A stretch of 35,212 bases of DNA from Patescibacteria group bacterium. GTDB lineage: Bacteria; Patescibacteriota; Patescibacteriia; UBA10025; JAHIVO01. Below the pieces are notes generated by a model. The model ran no database searches. It saw only the letters and a program-made list of their open reading frames with translations, and was not told where the DNA came from. The translations under genes and the position numbers were made by a program. The stretch lies in contig JADFTK010000006.1 of assembly GCA_022560375.1 (NCBI GenBank), forward strand, positions 1 through 35,212, given 5' to 3'. Positions 15,855 through 23,755 of this stretch are shown in pieces (the stretch's first letter is position 1; every line of letters starts with the position of its first letter).

Positions 15855-17032
15855 AAAAATCCAGAATATCCAGAACCAAAACATCCGGTCTTTATAAAAG
15901 GTTAGCTATTATCTTCACTACTTTAGTAGTACTATTGTTAGCGCTGATTATATACTTTTCAGTCGGTAAAACTGTCATCACCATTACTCTGGAGCCCCAA
16001 GATATAATGGTATCCTTTACCCAAAATATTGGACCCCTAGTAGAGGAGGAGCAGGATGACGATCGGCCCAAAATCAAAACTAGTAAAATCGAAGGCTACT
16101 CGATATCGGCAGAAATATCTGGCACCAAGGAATTTCCCATTACTGGCGAAGGTAATACAGTGGCCGCACCTTCAATCGGCACAGTAACGATTTATAACAA
16201 TTGGTCTGAGGTGCAACCGCTTACCGCAACTACCCGGCTCCTCACGCCAGATGGAATCCTTTTTCGTATTAAAGAACGAGTTGATGTCCCAGCCGGAGGT
16301 AAAATAGAAAATGTAGATGTTTATGCTGATGAGGAGGGCACCGCCGGAGATATAGAACCAACCACCTTTACTATACCAGGACTCTGGGCCGGTCTTCAGG
16401 ATAAAATTTATGCAGAGAGTTTCCAAGCTATGACCGGAGGAGAACGTACCATAAATACTCTTACCCAATCTGACGTAACTGAAGCCCGCCAATCGATGAT
16501 TGATAAACTTGCTCTAGAGGCTCGATTAGAAATAGAAAAAAATGAAAAACTAGTAGCTAATCAGGATATTTTACCTGAGCAGACTTTATCTCCAACGGCG
16601 CTATATGTCATAACTAATCCAGCCCTAGGCGAAGAGGCCGGCTCTTTTGACTTAACCATGACCATCAGATACGTAGGGGTAGTATTAAATGAAAAAGAGC
16701 TACTCGAGCAAGCCATCAATCAATTAGAATCGTCTTTGCCAAATGACGAAAAAATACACACCTACAACGAAAATGATCTTAAATTTTCGATGATGAATTA
16801 TGACCTGGAAGCCGGCACCGCCTTAGTACAAATTACTATGCCTGCTAAATCTATTCCCCTGCTGGCCAACCCAATTTTCAATAAAAAAAATATAGCTGGC
16901 AAGAGCCAGTCAGAAATACAATCGTATCTTACTAAGTATGATGCCATTTCCAGTGTCGATATTAAATTCTCACCATTTTGGGTTTCCCAAGCACCCAACT
17001 TAATTGATCATATAAATATAGTCATCAAATAA
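15851..17032 (+). CDS. Membrane-anchored baseplate-J-like protein
   Basis: The 393-residue protein has a basic N-terminus and a transmembrane helix at about 18-37. A large extracytoplasmic region follows, in which the segment from about 100 to 180 (GTVTIYNNWSEVQPL, TPDGILFRI, VDVPAGGKIENVDVYADE, GTAGDI) resembles the baseplate J/gp47 fold. Such single-pass proteins are widespread in Patescibacteria and are usually named after the phage baseplate J domain, but there is no phage context here. The start ATG overlaps the dnaE stop as ATGA, which suggests coupling although no functional link is known. The rest contains a helical segment and further beta-rich repeats. Role unknown. Confidence 0.78.
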   Translation: MKKSRISRTKTSGLYKRLAIIFTTLVVLLLALIIYFSVGKTVITITLEPQDIMVSFTQNIGPLVEEEQDDDRPKIKTSKIEGYSISAEISGTKEFPITGEGNTVAAPSIGTVTIYNNWSEVQPLTATTRLLTPDGILFRIKERVDVPAGGKIENVDVYADEEGTAGDIEPTTFTIPGLWAGLQDKIYAESFQAMTGGERTINTLTQSDVTEARQSMIDKLALEARLEIEKNEKLVANQDILPEQTLSPTALYVITNPALGEEAGSFDLTMTIRYVGVVLNEKELLEQAINQLESSLPNDEKIHTYNENDLKFSMMNYDLEAGTALVQITMPAKSIPLLANPIFNKKNIAGKSQSEIQSYLTKYDAISSVDIKFSPFWVSQAPNLIDHINIVIK

Positions 17033-17074
17033 AACAACCGTGCCAGGGAGCTACCACCACCAACGAATTTCTTG

Positions 17075-17103
17075 TTGACATTACAATGGCTGAGTTGTAT
17101 AGT
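17075..17103 (+). promoter_or_regulatory. Promoter of the thrS T-box leader
   Basis: TTGACA (17075-17080), a 17-base spacer and TATAGT (17098-17103). The predicted start near 17110 gives a leader of about 185 bases before thrS. Confidence 0.8.
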
Positions 17104-17109
17104 TAAAAA

Positions 17110-17284
17110 ATACTAAGGGTGATTGGGGCGTCTACCAAACGCCTTAGCTGAATAAGTTAGCCCACCAACAGGCCCAAACTCTTAGCAGACTATAATAAAG
17201 TGCCTTTACTTATGTGGAGGAATTTGGGTGGAACCACCCTAAAAAAAATGGGGTCCCAGAATTTATATGTTTTGGGATTTTTTT
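17110..17284 (+). promoter_or_regulatory. T-box riboswitch (threonine) with terminator
   Basis: A T-box senses uncharged tRNA. The conserved element TTTGGGTGGAACCACC at 17223-17238 matches the T-box signature. GGG 17226-17228 can pair with CCC 17255-17257, and TTT 17223-17225 with AGA 17258-17260. ACC 17233-17235 can pair with GGT 17252-17254, leaving the UGGA bulge (17229-17232) free to bind the tRNA 3' end. The competing terminator pairs TCCCAGAA (17254-17261) with TTTTGGGA (17270-17277) followed by seven T. The two folds share 17254-17260 and exclude each other. The bulge base A matches a U73 tRNA, and both tRNA-Thr genes here have U73. Candidate ACC specifiers are at 17134-17136 and 17164-17166. 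Stem I looks shorter than usual. Confidence 0.9.
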
Positions 17285-17295
17285 AGATTAATAAA

Positions 17296-19062
17296 ATGGA
17301 CAAAGATCTCCACAATTTACGCCATTCATTAGCTCACATTTTAGCTGCGGCTGTCCAGCAAATATTTCCAGATGCAAAATTCGGGATTGGCCCGGTCATA
17401 GCCAACGGTTTTTATTACGACTTCGATCTGGACAGGCCTCTAATACCTCAAGACCTTCTAAAAATAGAAAAACGGATGAAAAAGTTGATCAGCCAAAATC
17501 TAAAGTTTGAATTCAGCGAGCTAAAGCCGGATGAAGCCAAGGAAAAGTTTAGTGGCCAGCCATATAAATTGGAATTAATAAATGACCTAGTCACCAAAGG
17601 TACCACCATCTTTGATGAGTTGGAAAAAAAAACTGTAGTAAATTCTTCAACTAAAATAACTGCCTACCGGACAGGAAAATTTCTGGACTTATGCCGCGGT
17701 GGACATGTAGATTCTACTAAAGAAATAAATGCTAAAGCCTTTAAGCTGATCAAAACAGCAGGGGCCTATTGGCGCGGTGATGAGAATAATAAAATGCTCC
17801 AAAGAATCTATGGTGTAGCCTTTAACTCGGAAAAGGATCTGAAAGAATATTTAGAGCTGCAGGAAGAATTAAAAAAACGAGATCATCGAAAACTCGGACA
17901 AGAACTCGAACTATTCTCATTTCATGACTTTGCTCCCGGCGCCCCGTTTTGGCTTCCTAAAGGCATGGTGATATTCAAGGAATTAGAAAAGTTTTCGCGA
18001 GACATCCAAGCCCAGCATGGATACCAAGAAACCTCCACTCCCATATTAAACAAAAAAGAACTATGGGAAAAATCGGGCCATTGGCAACATTACGCTGATG
18101 ACATGTTTAAACTAAAAGTGGATAAGCAAGAATACGCTCTCAAGCCAATGAACTGTCCTGCCTCAACATACATCTACTCCTCTAAGCTAAGAAGCTATCG
18201 GGACTTGCCTATCAGATTATCAGAAATAGGCCGGTTGCATCGAAATGAAATAAGCGGCGCGCTAGGCGGGTTATTCAGAGTTAGACAACTAACCATGGAC
18301 GATGCCCACATATACTGCCGGACCGACCAGGTAGAGCAGGAAATAACCGGGGTTATAAAATTAGTGAAACAATTTTATAAAATATTTAATTTTAAACCTG
18401 AATTCATATTAGCTACCATGCCCCCCGACCACTTAGGTGATGCCAAAACCTGGCGCTATGCAGAAAAGGCCTTGGAGCAATCGCTGAAAAAGAACAAACT
18501 AAAGTTCAAATTAAATTCGGGCGACGGCGCTTTCTATGGTCCAAAAATAGATATTAATATCAAAGATAGCCTAGGTCGTGAATGGCAGATGGCCACTATC
18601 CAGCTTGATTTCCAATTACCCCTCCGTTTTAAGCTGTCTTACGTGGATGATAAGGGCCATAAGCAAACTCCGGTAATAATCCACCGGGCAATCTTTGGTA
18701 CCTTTGAACGTTTCATCGGCATACTGACCGAACACTACGCCGGTAGTTTCCCTGTATGGCTGGCCCCGGTGCAGGTCAAAATAATTACCGTCGGGAAAAC
18801 TCACTTCAAGAAAGCCAACGAGCTCCATAAACAATTCATTGCGGCCGGTATCCGATCTGAGCTGGACGATGGTAATGATACAGTCAGCTATAGAATCCGC
18901 CTGTCGGAGAAACAAAAAGTACCCTACACCCTGGTAATCGGCGACCAGGAAGTCAAAAGCTCCTCTCTGAATGTCAGACTGCGGGGGCAAAAAAAAATCA
19001 AGAAAATGACCTTGAAAAAATTTATTACCACTGTTAGTAAACAAATCGAGTTAAAAAAATAA
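17296..19062 (+). CDS. thrS: Threonine-tRNA ligase lacking the TGS domain
   Basis: ThrRS charges tRNA-Thr and edits mischarged Ser-tRNA-Thr. The 588-residue protein begins directly in the editing domain: HxxxH at H10/H14 and the CRGGH motif with C133 and H137. The class II catalytic core follows, with zinc ligands C287 (in KPMNCP), H338 (in MDDAHIY) and H463 (in VIIHRAIFGTFERF). LHRNE in motif 2 and the C-terminal anticodon-binding domain complete it. The N-terminal TGS domain of about 60 residues found in Escherichia coli ThrRS is missing. Only 11 bases separate the T-box terminator from the ATG, so there is no room for it upstream. Expression is governed by the T-box. Confidence 0.96.
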   Translation: MDKDLHNLRHSLAHILAAAVQQIFPDAKFGIGPVIANGFYYDFDLDRPLIPQDLLKIEKRMKKLISQNLKFEFSELKPDEAKEKFSGQPYKLELINDLVTKGTTIFDELEKKTVVNSSTKITAYRTGKFLDLCRGGHVDSTKEINAKAFKLIKTAGAYWRGDENNKMLQRIYGVAFNSEKDLKEYLELQEELKKRDHRKLGQELELFSFHDFAPGAPFWLPKGMVIFKELEKFSRDIQAQHGYQETSTPILNKKELWEKSGHWQHYADDMFKLKVDKQEYALKPMNCPASTYIYSSKLRSYRDLPIRLSEIGRLHRNEISGALGGLFRVRQLTMDDAHIYCRTDQVEQEITGVIKLVKQFYKIFNFKPEFILATMPPDHLGDAKTWRYAEKALEQSLKKNKLKFKLNSGDGAFYGPKIDINIKDSLGREWQMATIQLDFQLPLRFKLSYVDDKGHKQTPVIIHRAIFGTFERFIGILTEHYAGSFPVWLAPVQVKIITVGKTHFKKANELHKQFIAAGIRSELDDGNDTVSYRIRLSEKQKVPYTLVIGDQEVKSSSLNVRLRGQKKIKKMTLKKFITTVSKQIELKK

Positions 19063-19099
19063 TACCACTTTAATACTAAGTTAGTAGGCTTATTTTTTT

Positions 19100-19525
19100 T
19101 ATAAAAAAAGAGGGCAGTACTTGGAAGGTACTGCCCTGGAATGGGGAGGAAAATTTACGGCGAGGAAAGTGTGCCGTTACTTGGGACATTGAATGATCAA
19201 CCGTAGTTGAACATAAGTCGGAGCATTAGCTCCGCACCATCGGATAGCGACTAGGTCGTTCCTGCATAGCAAGATAATAGCCGATAGTTTACCGCCTAAC
19301 GAACAGGAAAACCGGATCGATAATGAACCAGAATAACCAGCATCGTAGCTAGGCGCTGCCACTTGTTCCCGAAGGAGCGGTCGGCAGGACAGTCTCGTAA
19401 CGGTAGACACTGGGTGCCCATCTGTTTCGCTGTTTAGCGATTACTCACTAAATGTAGCGTAGCAAGAAATGGGCTCCACGAGCCGAATAAGTTCCTTCCC
19501 AAAAATTTAAAAGATCAAAAGTCGG
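19100..19525 (-). ncRNA. Unidentified structured RNA (candidate)
   Basis: This roughly 550-base gap between thrS and the next gene has a complete transcription unit on the minus strand: a promoter (19532-19559), strong internal structure, and a textbook terminator (19103-19137). The RNA's 5' part GGGAAGGAA (19492-19500 as its complement) can pair with TTTTCCTCCC near the 3' end, closing the molecule. Inside are smaller stems such as CGGAGC/GCTCCG, GGGCTC/GAGCCC-type and CTGCC/GGCAG. I looked for RNase P, tmRNA, SRP RNA and 6S signatures. None was convincing: no T-loop, no GAGGAAAGTCC core with its partner, and no SRP tetraloop motif. A 77-residue reading frame in it has no protein-like features. 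Confidence 0.6.
19103..19137 (-). terminator. Strong intrinsic terminator of the candidate ncRNA
   Basis: AGGGCAGTAC (19111-19120) and GTACTGCCCT (19128-19137) form a perfect 10-bp stem with a 7-base loop. On the minus strand seven T follow (19103-19109). Confidence 0.85.
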
Positions 19526-19531
19526 ATTATT

Positions 19532-19559
19532 AATCTATCAAATATCTACATAGAGTCAA
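19532..19559 (-). promoter_or_regulatory. Predicted promoter of the candidate ncRNA
   Basis: On the minus strand TTGACT (19554-19559), a 16-base spacer and TAGATT (19532-19537). The -35 is good and the -10 is fair. Confidence 0.5.
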
Positions 19560-19634
19560 GTACCTAAGTTGTGGATAACTAAAAAATTGCATTAATCTAA
19601 AAAAATACGTGTCTAAAAAAGAATCAACGTATTG

Positions 19635-19796
19635 CTACTTAGCCAAAGACAAAGCAGCTAGTACTCCCGCTACTACAGCTGTAGTGACAATAGTTAATAG
19701 TAATACTTTTACTCCCAAACCCATTTTCTTCTCAGTTGTCACCTCAGTTAACTTTTTTTCTTCCTTATATTGTTCTACTTCATCCATATAATCCAT
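19635..19796 (-). CDS. Small tail-anchored membrane protein
   Basis: This is a 53-residue protein if it starts at the ATG at 19794-19796 (MDYMDEVEQYKEEKKL). The open frame extends 16 codons further upstream, but those are less protein-like. A second in-frame ATG three codons on is also possible. The first half is charged and helical. The C-terminal 22 residues form a single hydrophobic helix ending in LAALSLAK, as in tail-anchored proteins. A plus-strand frame of 60 codons overlaps it and looks like its shadow. No family recognised. Confidence 0.55.
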   Translation of the reverse strand: MDYMDEVEQYKEEKKLTEVTTEKKMGLGVKVLLLTIVTTAVVAGVLAALSLAK

Positions 19797-19835
19797 AAAA
19801 TTTAATAAGGTATACCTGAAGTATAACACATCTAC

Positions 19836-19864
19836 TTGCCACAAAGCATAAAAATGCCTACAAT
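19836..19864 (+). promoter_or_regulatory. Predicted promoter of miaB giving a near-leaderless transcript
   Basis: TTGCCA (19836-19841), a 17-base spacer and TACAAT (19859-19864). The predicted start near 19871 is about three bases before the miaB ATG. Confidence 0.6.
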
Positions 19865-19873
19865 GACTCTACT

Positions 19874-21250
19874 ATGAAATATTATCCATTCGTAATTGGC
19901 TGCCAAATGAATGTGTCAGACGGAGAGCGTCTGGCCAATTTATTAGAATCTCACGGATGCACCAGAGCTACCAAAGAAAAAGATGCCGATATAATAGTCG
20001 TGGTTTCTTGCTCCATCAGACAAAAAGCTATGGACAAATTATTTGGTAAACTGCCAACTTGGCGTAAATGGCGCCAGCAAAGAGGTGTCCGGACAGTATT
20101 GACCGGATGCGTACTACCGTCTGACCGCCGGAAACTAAAAAAGGAATTTGATATATTTATAGAAATGAAAGACATAGCCGACTTACCTTCATTACTGAAA
20201 CTGACTCCTAGTGATGCCGATCAGGGTGAAGTCACCAACGCCGACTACTTAGCTCTCAAACCTGACTACAAATCAAAAATCCAGGCTTATATCCCAATTA
20301 TGACCGGTTGCAATAACTATTGTACCTTTTGTGTAGTACCGTATACCAGAGGCCAAGAAAGTTCACGATCTTCATCAGAGATAATTAGTGAAGTAAAAAA
20401 ATTAATAAGTAAAGGGTATAGTGAAATAATATTACTCGGCCAAAATGTCAACGCCTATATTGATCCAGATAAATACCACGATCAGGACACCATATATTCA
20501 CGCTCTAGGTATTTCTGGGAATTTAAAAAAGATCAACCAATCCAATGGCGGATGGCCACCACCAAAGTACCTAAAGATTTTGCCATGCTGCTAAAAAAAA
20601 TTAACAGGATACCGGGAAAATTTTGGGTTCGATTTCTAACTTCTAATCCCCAGGATGTATCTGATGAACTTATTGACACGCTAGATAAATGCCACAAGCT
20701 AACTAAATATTTTCACTTACCTATTCAGGCTGGTGATGATGAAATTTTACGACGCATGAATAGAAGACATACTAGAGACTACTATTTAAAACTTATAAAA
20801 AAAATCCGCAAGGCTAGACCAGGCACAGCCATTACCACTGATATTATTGTTGGTTTCCCAGGTGAAACAAAAAAGCAATTTGAGGAAACTGCTAAAGTCA
20901 TGAGAGAAGTAAAGTATGACATGGCCTATATTGCTGAATACTCCCCTCGCCCCGGTACTTCAGCTCAAAGATTTTTCAAAGACGATGTATCTAGGCAAGA
21001 AAAAATTCGTCGCCGAAAAATACTAAATAATATCTTAGCCGAAACGGCCTTAGCTAATAATAAAAAATTGGTGGGACAAACTATTACGATGCTGGTAGAT
21101 AAATATAACAAAGAAACAAAGAGTAATAGCGGAAAAACGGGTACTAATAAAACGGTACATTTTAAAGGTAAAAATTTTGTAGGTAAATTCACTAATGTCA
21201 AGATCAACCAGGTGAGCGCCTGGGGTCTAGCAGGTGAGCTGAGCAAATAA
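19874..21250 (+). CDS. miaB: tRNA methylthiotransferase MiaB
   Basis: MiaB adds a methylthio group to position 2 of i6A37 in tRNAs reading U-starting codons, producing ms2i6A. The 458-residue radical SAM enzyme has the N-terminal UPF0004 domain, whose three cysteines C10, C46 and C79 bind the second iron-sulfur cluster. The radical SAM motif CNNYCTFC has cysteines 146, 150 and 153, and the C-terminal TRAM-like region spans about 390-455. The SCSIRQKA segment favours MiaB over MtaB or RimO. MiaA, which makes the substrate i6A, is encoded 700 bases downstream. About residues 195-215 hold an insertion-like stretch (DPDKYHDQDTIYSRSRYFWE) not typical of short homologues. Confidence 0.94.
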   Translation: MKYYPFVIGCQMNVSDGERLANLLESHGCTRATKEKDADIIVVVSCSIRQKAMDKLFGKLPTWRKWRQQRGVRTVLTGCVLPSDRRKLKKEFDIFIEMKDIADLPSLLKLTPSDADQGEVTNADYLALKPDYKSKIQAYIPIMTGCNNYCTFCVVPYTRGQESSRSSSEIISEVKKLISKGYSEIILLGQNVNAYIDPDKYHDQDTIYSRSRYFWEFKKDQPIQWRMATTKVPKDFAMLLKKINRIPGKFWVRFLTSNPQDVSDELIDTLDKCHKLTKYFHLPIQAGDDEILRRMNRRHTRDYYLKLIKKIRKARPGTAITTDIIVGFPGETKKQFEETAKVMREVKYDMAYIAEYSPRPGTSAQRFFKDDVSRQEKIRRRKILNNILAETALANNKKLVGQTITMLVDKYNKETKSNSGKTGTNKTVHFKGKNFVGKFTNVKINQVSAWGLAGELSK

Positions 21251-21290
21251 AAAAAGCTGTACCGATAGTTGGTATCTATGATACAGCTTA
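21251..21290 (-). terminator. Intrinsic terminator of the minus-strand membrane gene
   Basis: AAGCTGTA (21254-21261) pairs with TACAGCTT (21282-21289), with inner ATAG/CTAT pairing. A seven-T run follows on the minus strand. It lies in the convergent gap between miaB and the 166-residue gene and may slow both. Confidence 0.75.
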
Positions 21291-21788
21291 CTTTGAGCTA
21301 CCATTAAGGCTACTATCCTGCCACCAATAAAATACTCTGACGACTAATAGTGCCACGATAAGAACCCATACTAACTGCCCGAGAATCGGATAAAAAAATA
21401 AACGGACAGTTCCACCTAGTGACATAGCCATAAAACCACGCCAACGAAGTTGCTGCCACCGTGCGTACAGGGCGATTGATCCAAACTTCTGCATGCTCGG
21501 AGTAAAGGAAAAAAGAAACAAATCCTGATAAGAAACTGGTTTATTATGAGTCAATTTCTTAAGGATTCCAGGAGTCCTAATCCTGGACAATAGCTTCCAT
21601 TTGGACAGAATATGTATTGCCAATAACTCAATGGTAATAAGTAGCATATTAGCCAATGATAAAACTAAAATCTGCAACCATATAGAAATACCCTGTCCAC
21701 CCATCCATAGAGCTAAACGCTCTTCGGAGGCTAAAATCCATGTCAGCGCCTCCCAAGAAAAATGTAAAACAGTAGTAATGAAATCCAC
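21288..21788 (-). CDS. Uncharacterised multi-pass membrane protein
   Basis: The 166-residue protein starts with GTG at 21786-21788, supported by an AGGAGGG Shine-Dalgarno five bases before it. It has three or four hydrophobic segments (about 27-60, 85-105 and 120-150) separated by short basic loops (KWKLLSRIRTPGILKKLTHN). No family motif recognised; the overall look recalls small DedA-like or VTT-like proteins, but key residues for those are not evident. It lies between miaB and miaA on the opposite strand and is its own unit. Confidence 0.65.
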   Translation of the reverse strand: MDFITTVLHFSWEALTWILASEERLALWMGGQGISIWLQILVLSLANMLLITIELLAIHILSKWKLLSRIRTPGILKKLTHNKPVSYQDLFLFSFTPSMQKFGSIALYARWQQLRWRGFMAMSLGGTVRLFFYPILGQLVWVLIVALLVVRVFYWWQDSSLNGSSK

Positions 21789-21967
21789 GTACCCTCCTAG
21801 AAAATGGTTTGATTATTTTGATTGTATAGAACTATTTTTGTCTTATAGCCATGCATGATACAACGAAAGCACCACTTTGTCAAGAAGACAAAGGTAATTA
21901 TATTTTAGCACTCCCTATTTTATTGAAGTTAATGTACACTTTATATTAAGACAAATTAAATAAAATC

Positions 21968-22861
21968 ATGCCATCTACTAAACCCCCTTTAATCGTGATA
22001 GTTGGCCCGAATGCCTCGGGCAAAACAGATTTGGCAATCAAACTAGCTAAAAAATTTAACGGCGAAATTATCTCCGCTGACTCACGGCAGGTCTACCGCG
22101 GCCTGGACATTGGCACAGGTAAAGCGACTAAAAAAGAGCAGAAAATAATTAAACACCATCTCATTGACGTCGCCTCTCCAAAACGCGATTATAATGTATC
22201 CCATTTTAAAAAAGAGGTAACAGCTACCATTAAGCTAATAATTAAAAAAGGTAAGCTCCCATTTTTAGTGGGTGGAACTGGTTTTTGGGTACAGGCTGTG
22301 GTAGATAATTTAAATTTACCAATAGTGAAGCCTAATAAGGTTTTACGACTCAAATTAAAGAACAAAACTTCACAACAACTTCTAATAATGCTAAAAAAGC
22401 TTGACCCTACGCGAGCAAAAAATATTGACCCACAAAATCCCTACCGACTAATCAGAGCCATAGAAATAGTCAAAGCTACTCATCGGCCAATTCCAGAATT
22501 GAAATCAAATTCTCCATACAACGTCTTAATGATTGGCATCACGCATCCTCGAGAGAAACTTTATAAAAGGATTGACCAAAGACTAAAAAAGAGATTGAAG
22601 CAAGGCTTAATCTCTGAAGTGAAAAGATTACATAAAAAAGGAGTAAGTTGGCATCGTCTGAATAATTTTGGACTAGAATACCGATTTGTTAGCCTCTATC
22701 TCCAAGATAAGTTAACCCGTCAGGAAATGTTAGAGCAATTACAGTTTGCTATCCAAAATTACGCTAAGAGGCAAATGACATGGTTCCAGCGCGATAAAAG
22801 GATACACTGGAACAACAACTTAAATTCTGCCAGCAAACTGTGTAAAAAATTTATCAAATAA
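21968..22861 (+). CDS. miaA: tRNA dimethylallyltransferase MiaA
   Basis: MiaA transfers an isopentenyl group from DMAPP to N6 of A37 in tRNAs that read UNN codons. The 297-residue protein has the P-loop GPNASGKT at 13-20, the DSRQVYRGLDIGTGK block, GGTGFWVQAV, and the C-terminal QYRFVSLY-like region with YAKRQMTWFQRD near 270. The length is slightly shorter than the usual 310. It works directly before MiaB, encoded upstream. CPR genomes often lack isoprenoid synthesis, so the DMAPP source is an open question that this window does not answer. Confidence 0.95.
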   Translation: MPSTKPPLIVIVGPNASGKTDLAIKLAKKFNGEIISADSRQVYRGLDIGTGKATKKEQKIIKHHLIDVASPKRDYNVSHFKKEVTATIKLIIKKGKLPFLVGGTGFWVQAVVDNLNLPIVKPNKVLRLKLKNKTSQQLLIMLKKLDPTRAKNIDPQNPYRLIRAIEIVKATHRPIPELKSNSPYNVLMIGITHPREKLYKRIDQRLKKRLKQGLISEVKRLHKKGVSWHRLNNFGLEYRFVSLYLQDKLTRQEMLEQLQFAIQNYAKRQMTWFQRDKRIHWNNNLNSASKLCKKFIK

Positions 22862-22895
22862 AAAAATAGCGCAACTTTTGGAGAGTCGCGCTATT
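22860..22895 (-). terminator. Intrinsic terminator of the RsbW-like gene
   Basis: AATAGCGC (22865-22872) pairs with GCGCTATT (22888-22895), with inner ACT/AGT pairing. On the minus strand it is followed by a seven-T run that overlaps the end of miaA. Confidence 0.75.
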
Positions 22896-22913
22896 AGTAA
22901 AAGAAAATAGGTG

Positions 22914-23432
22914 CTAACATTTGTCAGGCTCGAGTCCGAGTATGATCTCTTTGAAATCCGAAGTAGCATCAGGATTATACGCCAAGACACTAACGAGGCT
23001 GACCATTATCAGAAAACCACGCCCACTCTCATCTGTGGAAAATGTATCCGAAACGCAAAGATTGATATCCTCAATCTTTATATGTCCACACTCATCTGTG
23101 ACTGAGACATAAAGCATTTCCTCAGGAATGTAGAGGATGTCTATACCAACCCTGCTTCCAGTTCGTTCACGACTGGCATTAACAGCATTATTTACTGCCT
23201 CTGATACTGCGATAGCTAAATCTGTTAAACGAGATTTGGAGAAGGGAAAATCTTTTATAATCTCCTCGAGTCTAGCGTCGACTTTTTGCACACTATCGCC
23301 CTCTGCCGGGACCTCGAAATGTTCCATGACAATATCATCGACATTTATCTTTTTGGGAGGACGGAAAATTATATCCTTACCCACAAATATTACGTTTCCA
23401 TTTGGAAACTTATATGGCTTAATATTATCCAT
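22914..23432 (-). CDS. RsbW-like GHKL ATPase / anti-sigma-type kinase
   Basis: The start is the ATG at 23430-23432, fixed by an AAGGAGG Shine-Dalgarno five bases upstream; an earlier in-frame ATG would add 15 residues but lacks this. The 172-residue protein has an N-terminal extension of about 55 residues and a histidine-kinase-like ATPase domain. The N-box AVSEAVNNAVNAS is at about 75-87, the D-box VTDECGHI is at 111-118, and the G2 box GRGF is at 137-140. This pattern is that of RsbW/SpoIIAB-type serine kinases that bind sigma factors, although the D-box lacks the usual DxGxG. No anti-anti-sigma or sigma gene is adjacent. A palindrome sits in its leader. Confidence 0.8.
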   Translation of the reverse strand: MDNIKPYKFPNGNVIFVGKDIIFRPPKKINVDDIVMEHFEVPAEGDSVQKVDARLEEIIKDFPFSKSRLTDLAIAVSEAVNNAVNASRERTGSRVGIDILYIPEEMLYVSVTDECGHIKIEDINLCVSDTFSTDESGRGFLIMVSLVSVLAYNPDATSDFKEIILGLEPDKC

Positions 23433-23453
23433 GACAGCCTCCTTGTATATAAA

Positions 23454-23463
23454 TGAACGTTCA
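23454..23463. promoter_or_regulatory. Palindrome TGAACGTTCA in the RsbW-like leader
   Basis: A 10-base perfect palindrome lies about 20 bases downstream of the predicted transcript start and 22 bases before the start codon. It could be an operator; no regulator is known. Confidence 0.4.
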
Positions 23464-23480
23464 CTTTTATTTATCAAGGC

Positions 23481-23509
23481 AGCTTAGCACTAGACAAGCT
23501 ATTTGTCAA
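23481..23509 (-). promoter_or_regulatory. Predicted promoter of the RsbW-like gene
   Basis: On the minus strand TTGACA (23504-23509), a 17-base spacer and TAAGCT (23481-23486). The -35 is perfect and the -10 is weak, as might be expected for an activated promoter. Confidence 0.55.
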
Positions 23510-23511
23510 GA

Positions 23512-23547
23512 TAAAAAGAAGCGCGACACTGCATTAGTATCGCGCTT
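23512..23547 (-). terminator. Intrinsic terminator of the 47-residue gene
   Basis: AAGCGCGA (23519-23526) pairs with TCGCGCTT (23540-23547), extended by ACT/AGT, followed on the minus strand by a T-run. Confidence 0.75.
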
Positions 23548-23568
23548 AAATTGTGGCCCCGACTTTCA

Positions 23569-23712
23569 TCAAGACATCTGCGCCTCGTACTCGTCTAGAG
23601 TTGTCGCCGTCAATCCATGAGGGCAAATCTTGTTACCCTTCTCATCAACCAGTACGTAAATATCGCAGCGTTGGCATAAAACAGTCTGTTCATCAACCTT
23701 AACCTCTGACAT
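23569..23712 (-). CDS. 47-residue CxxC protein
   Basis: The protein reads MSEVKVDEQTVLCQRCDIYV and continues with an ICPHG motif near residue 30. The pair C13/C16 and C30 with the nearby H32 could hold one zinc ion. A clean AAGGAGG Shine-Dalgarno precedes the ATG at 23710-23712, there is a near-consensus promoter, and a terminator follows, so this is a complete single-gene unit even though it is very short. I do not recognise the family. It lies upstream of the RsbW-like gene on the same strand but is separated from it by the terminator. Confidence 0.72.
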   Translation of the reverse strand: MSEVKVDEQTVLCQRCDIYVLVDEKGNKICPHGLTATTLDEYEAQMS

Positions 23713-23755
23713 AAATTCCTCCTTGAAAAAAGTTCTCTTCTTTACTTTTCAGATA

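Noticed and set aside
19177-19410. 77-codon minus-strand frame
   Set aside because: It lies in the structured RNA, has no Shine-Dalgarno and no protein-like pattern.
19100-19525. Assignment of the structured RNA as RNase P, tmRNA, SRP or 6S RNA
   Set aside because: GAGGAAAG occurs on the plus strand but its P4 partner is missing; no TTCGA T-loop or tag frame for tmRNA; no GGAAGCAGC for SRP; too long for 6S.
19609-19791. 60-codon plus-strand frame
   Set aside because: Opposite strand to the tail-anchored protein, whose charge and hydrophobic pattern is more convincing.
23433-23477. 15-residue N-terminal extension of the RsbW-like protein
   Set aside because: It would bridge the palindrome and the Shine-Dalgarno of the downstream ATG, which is the better start.
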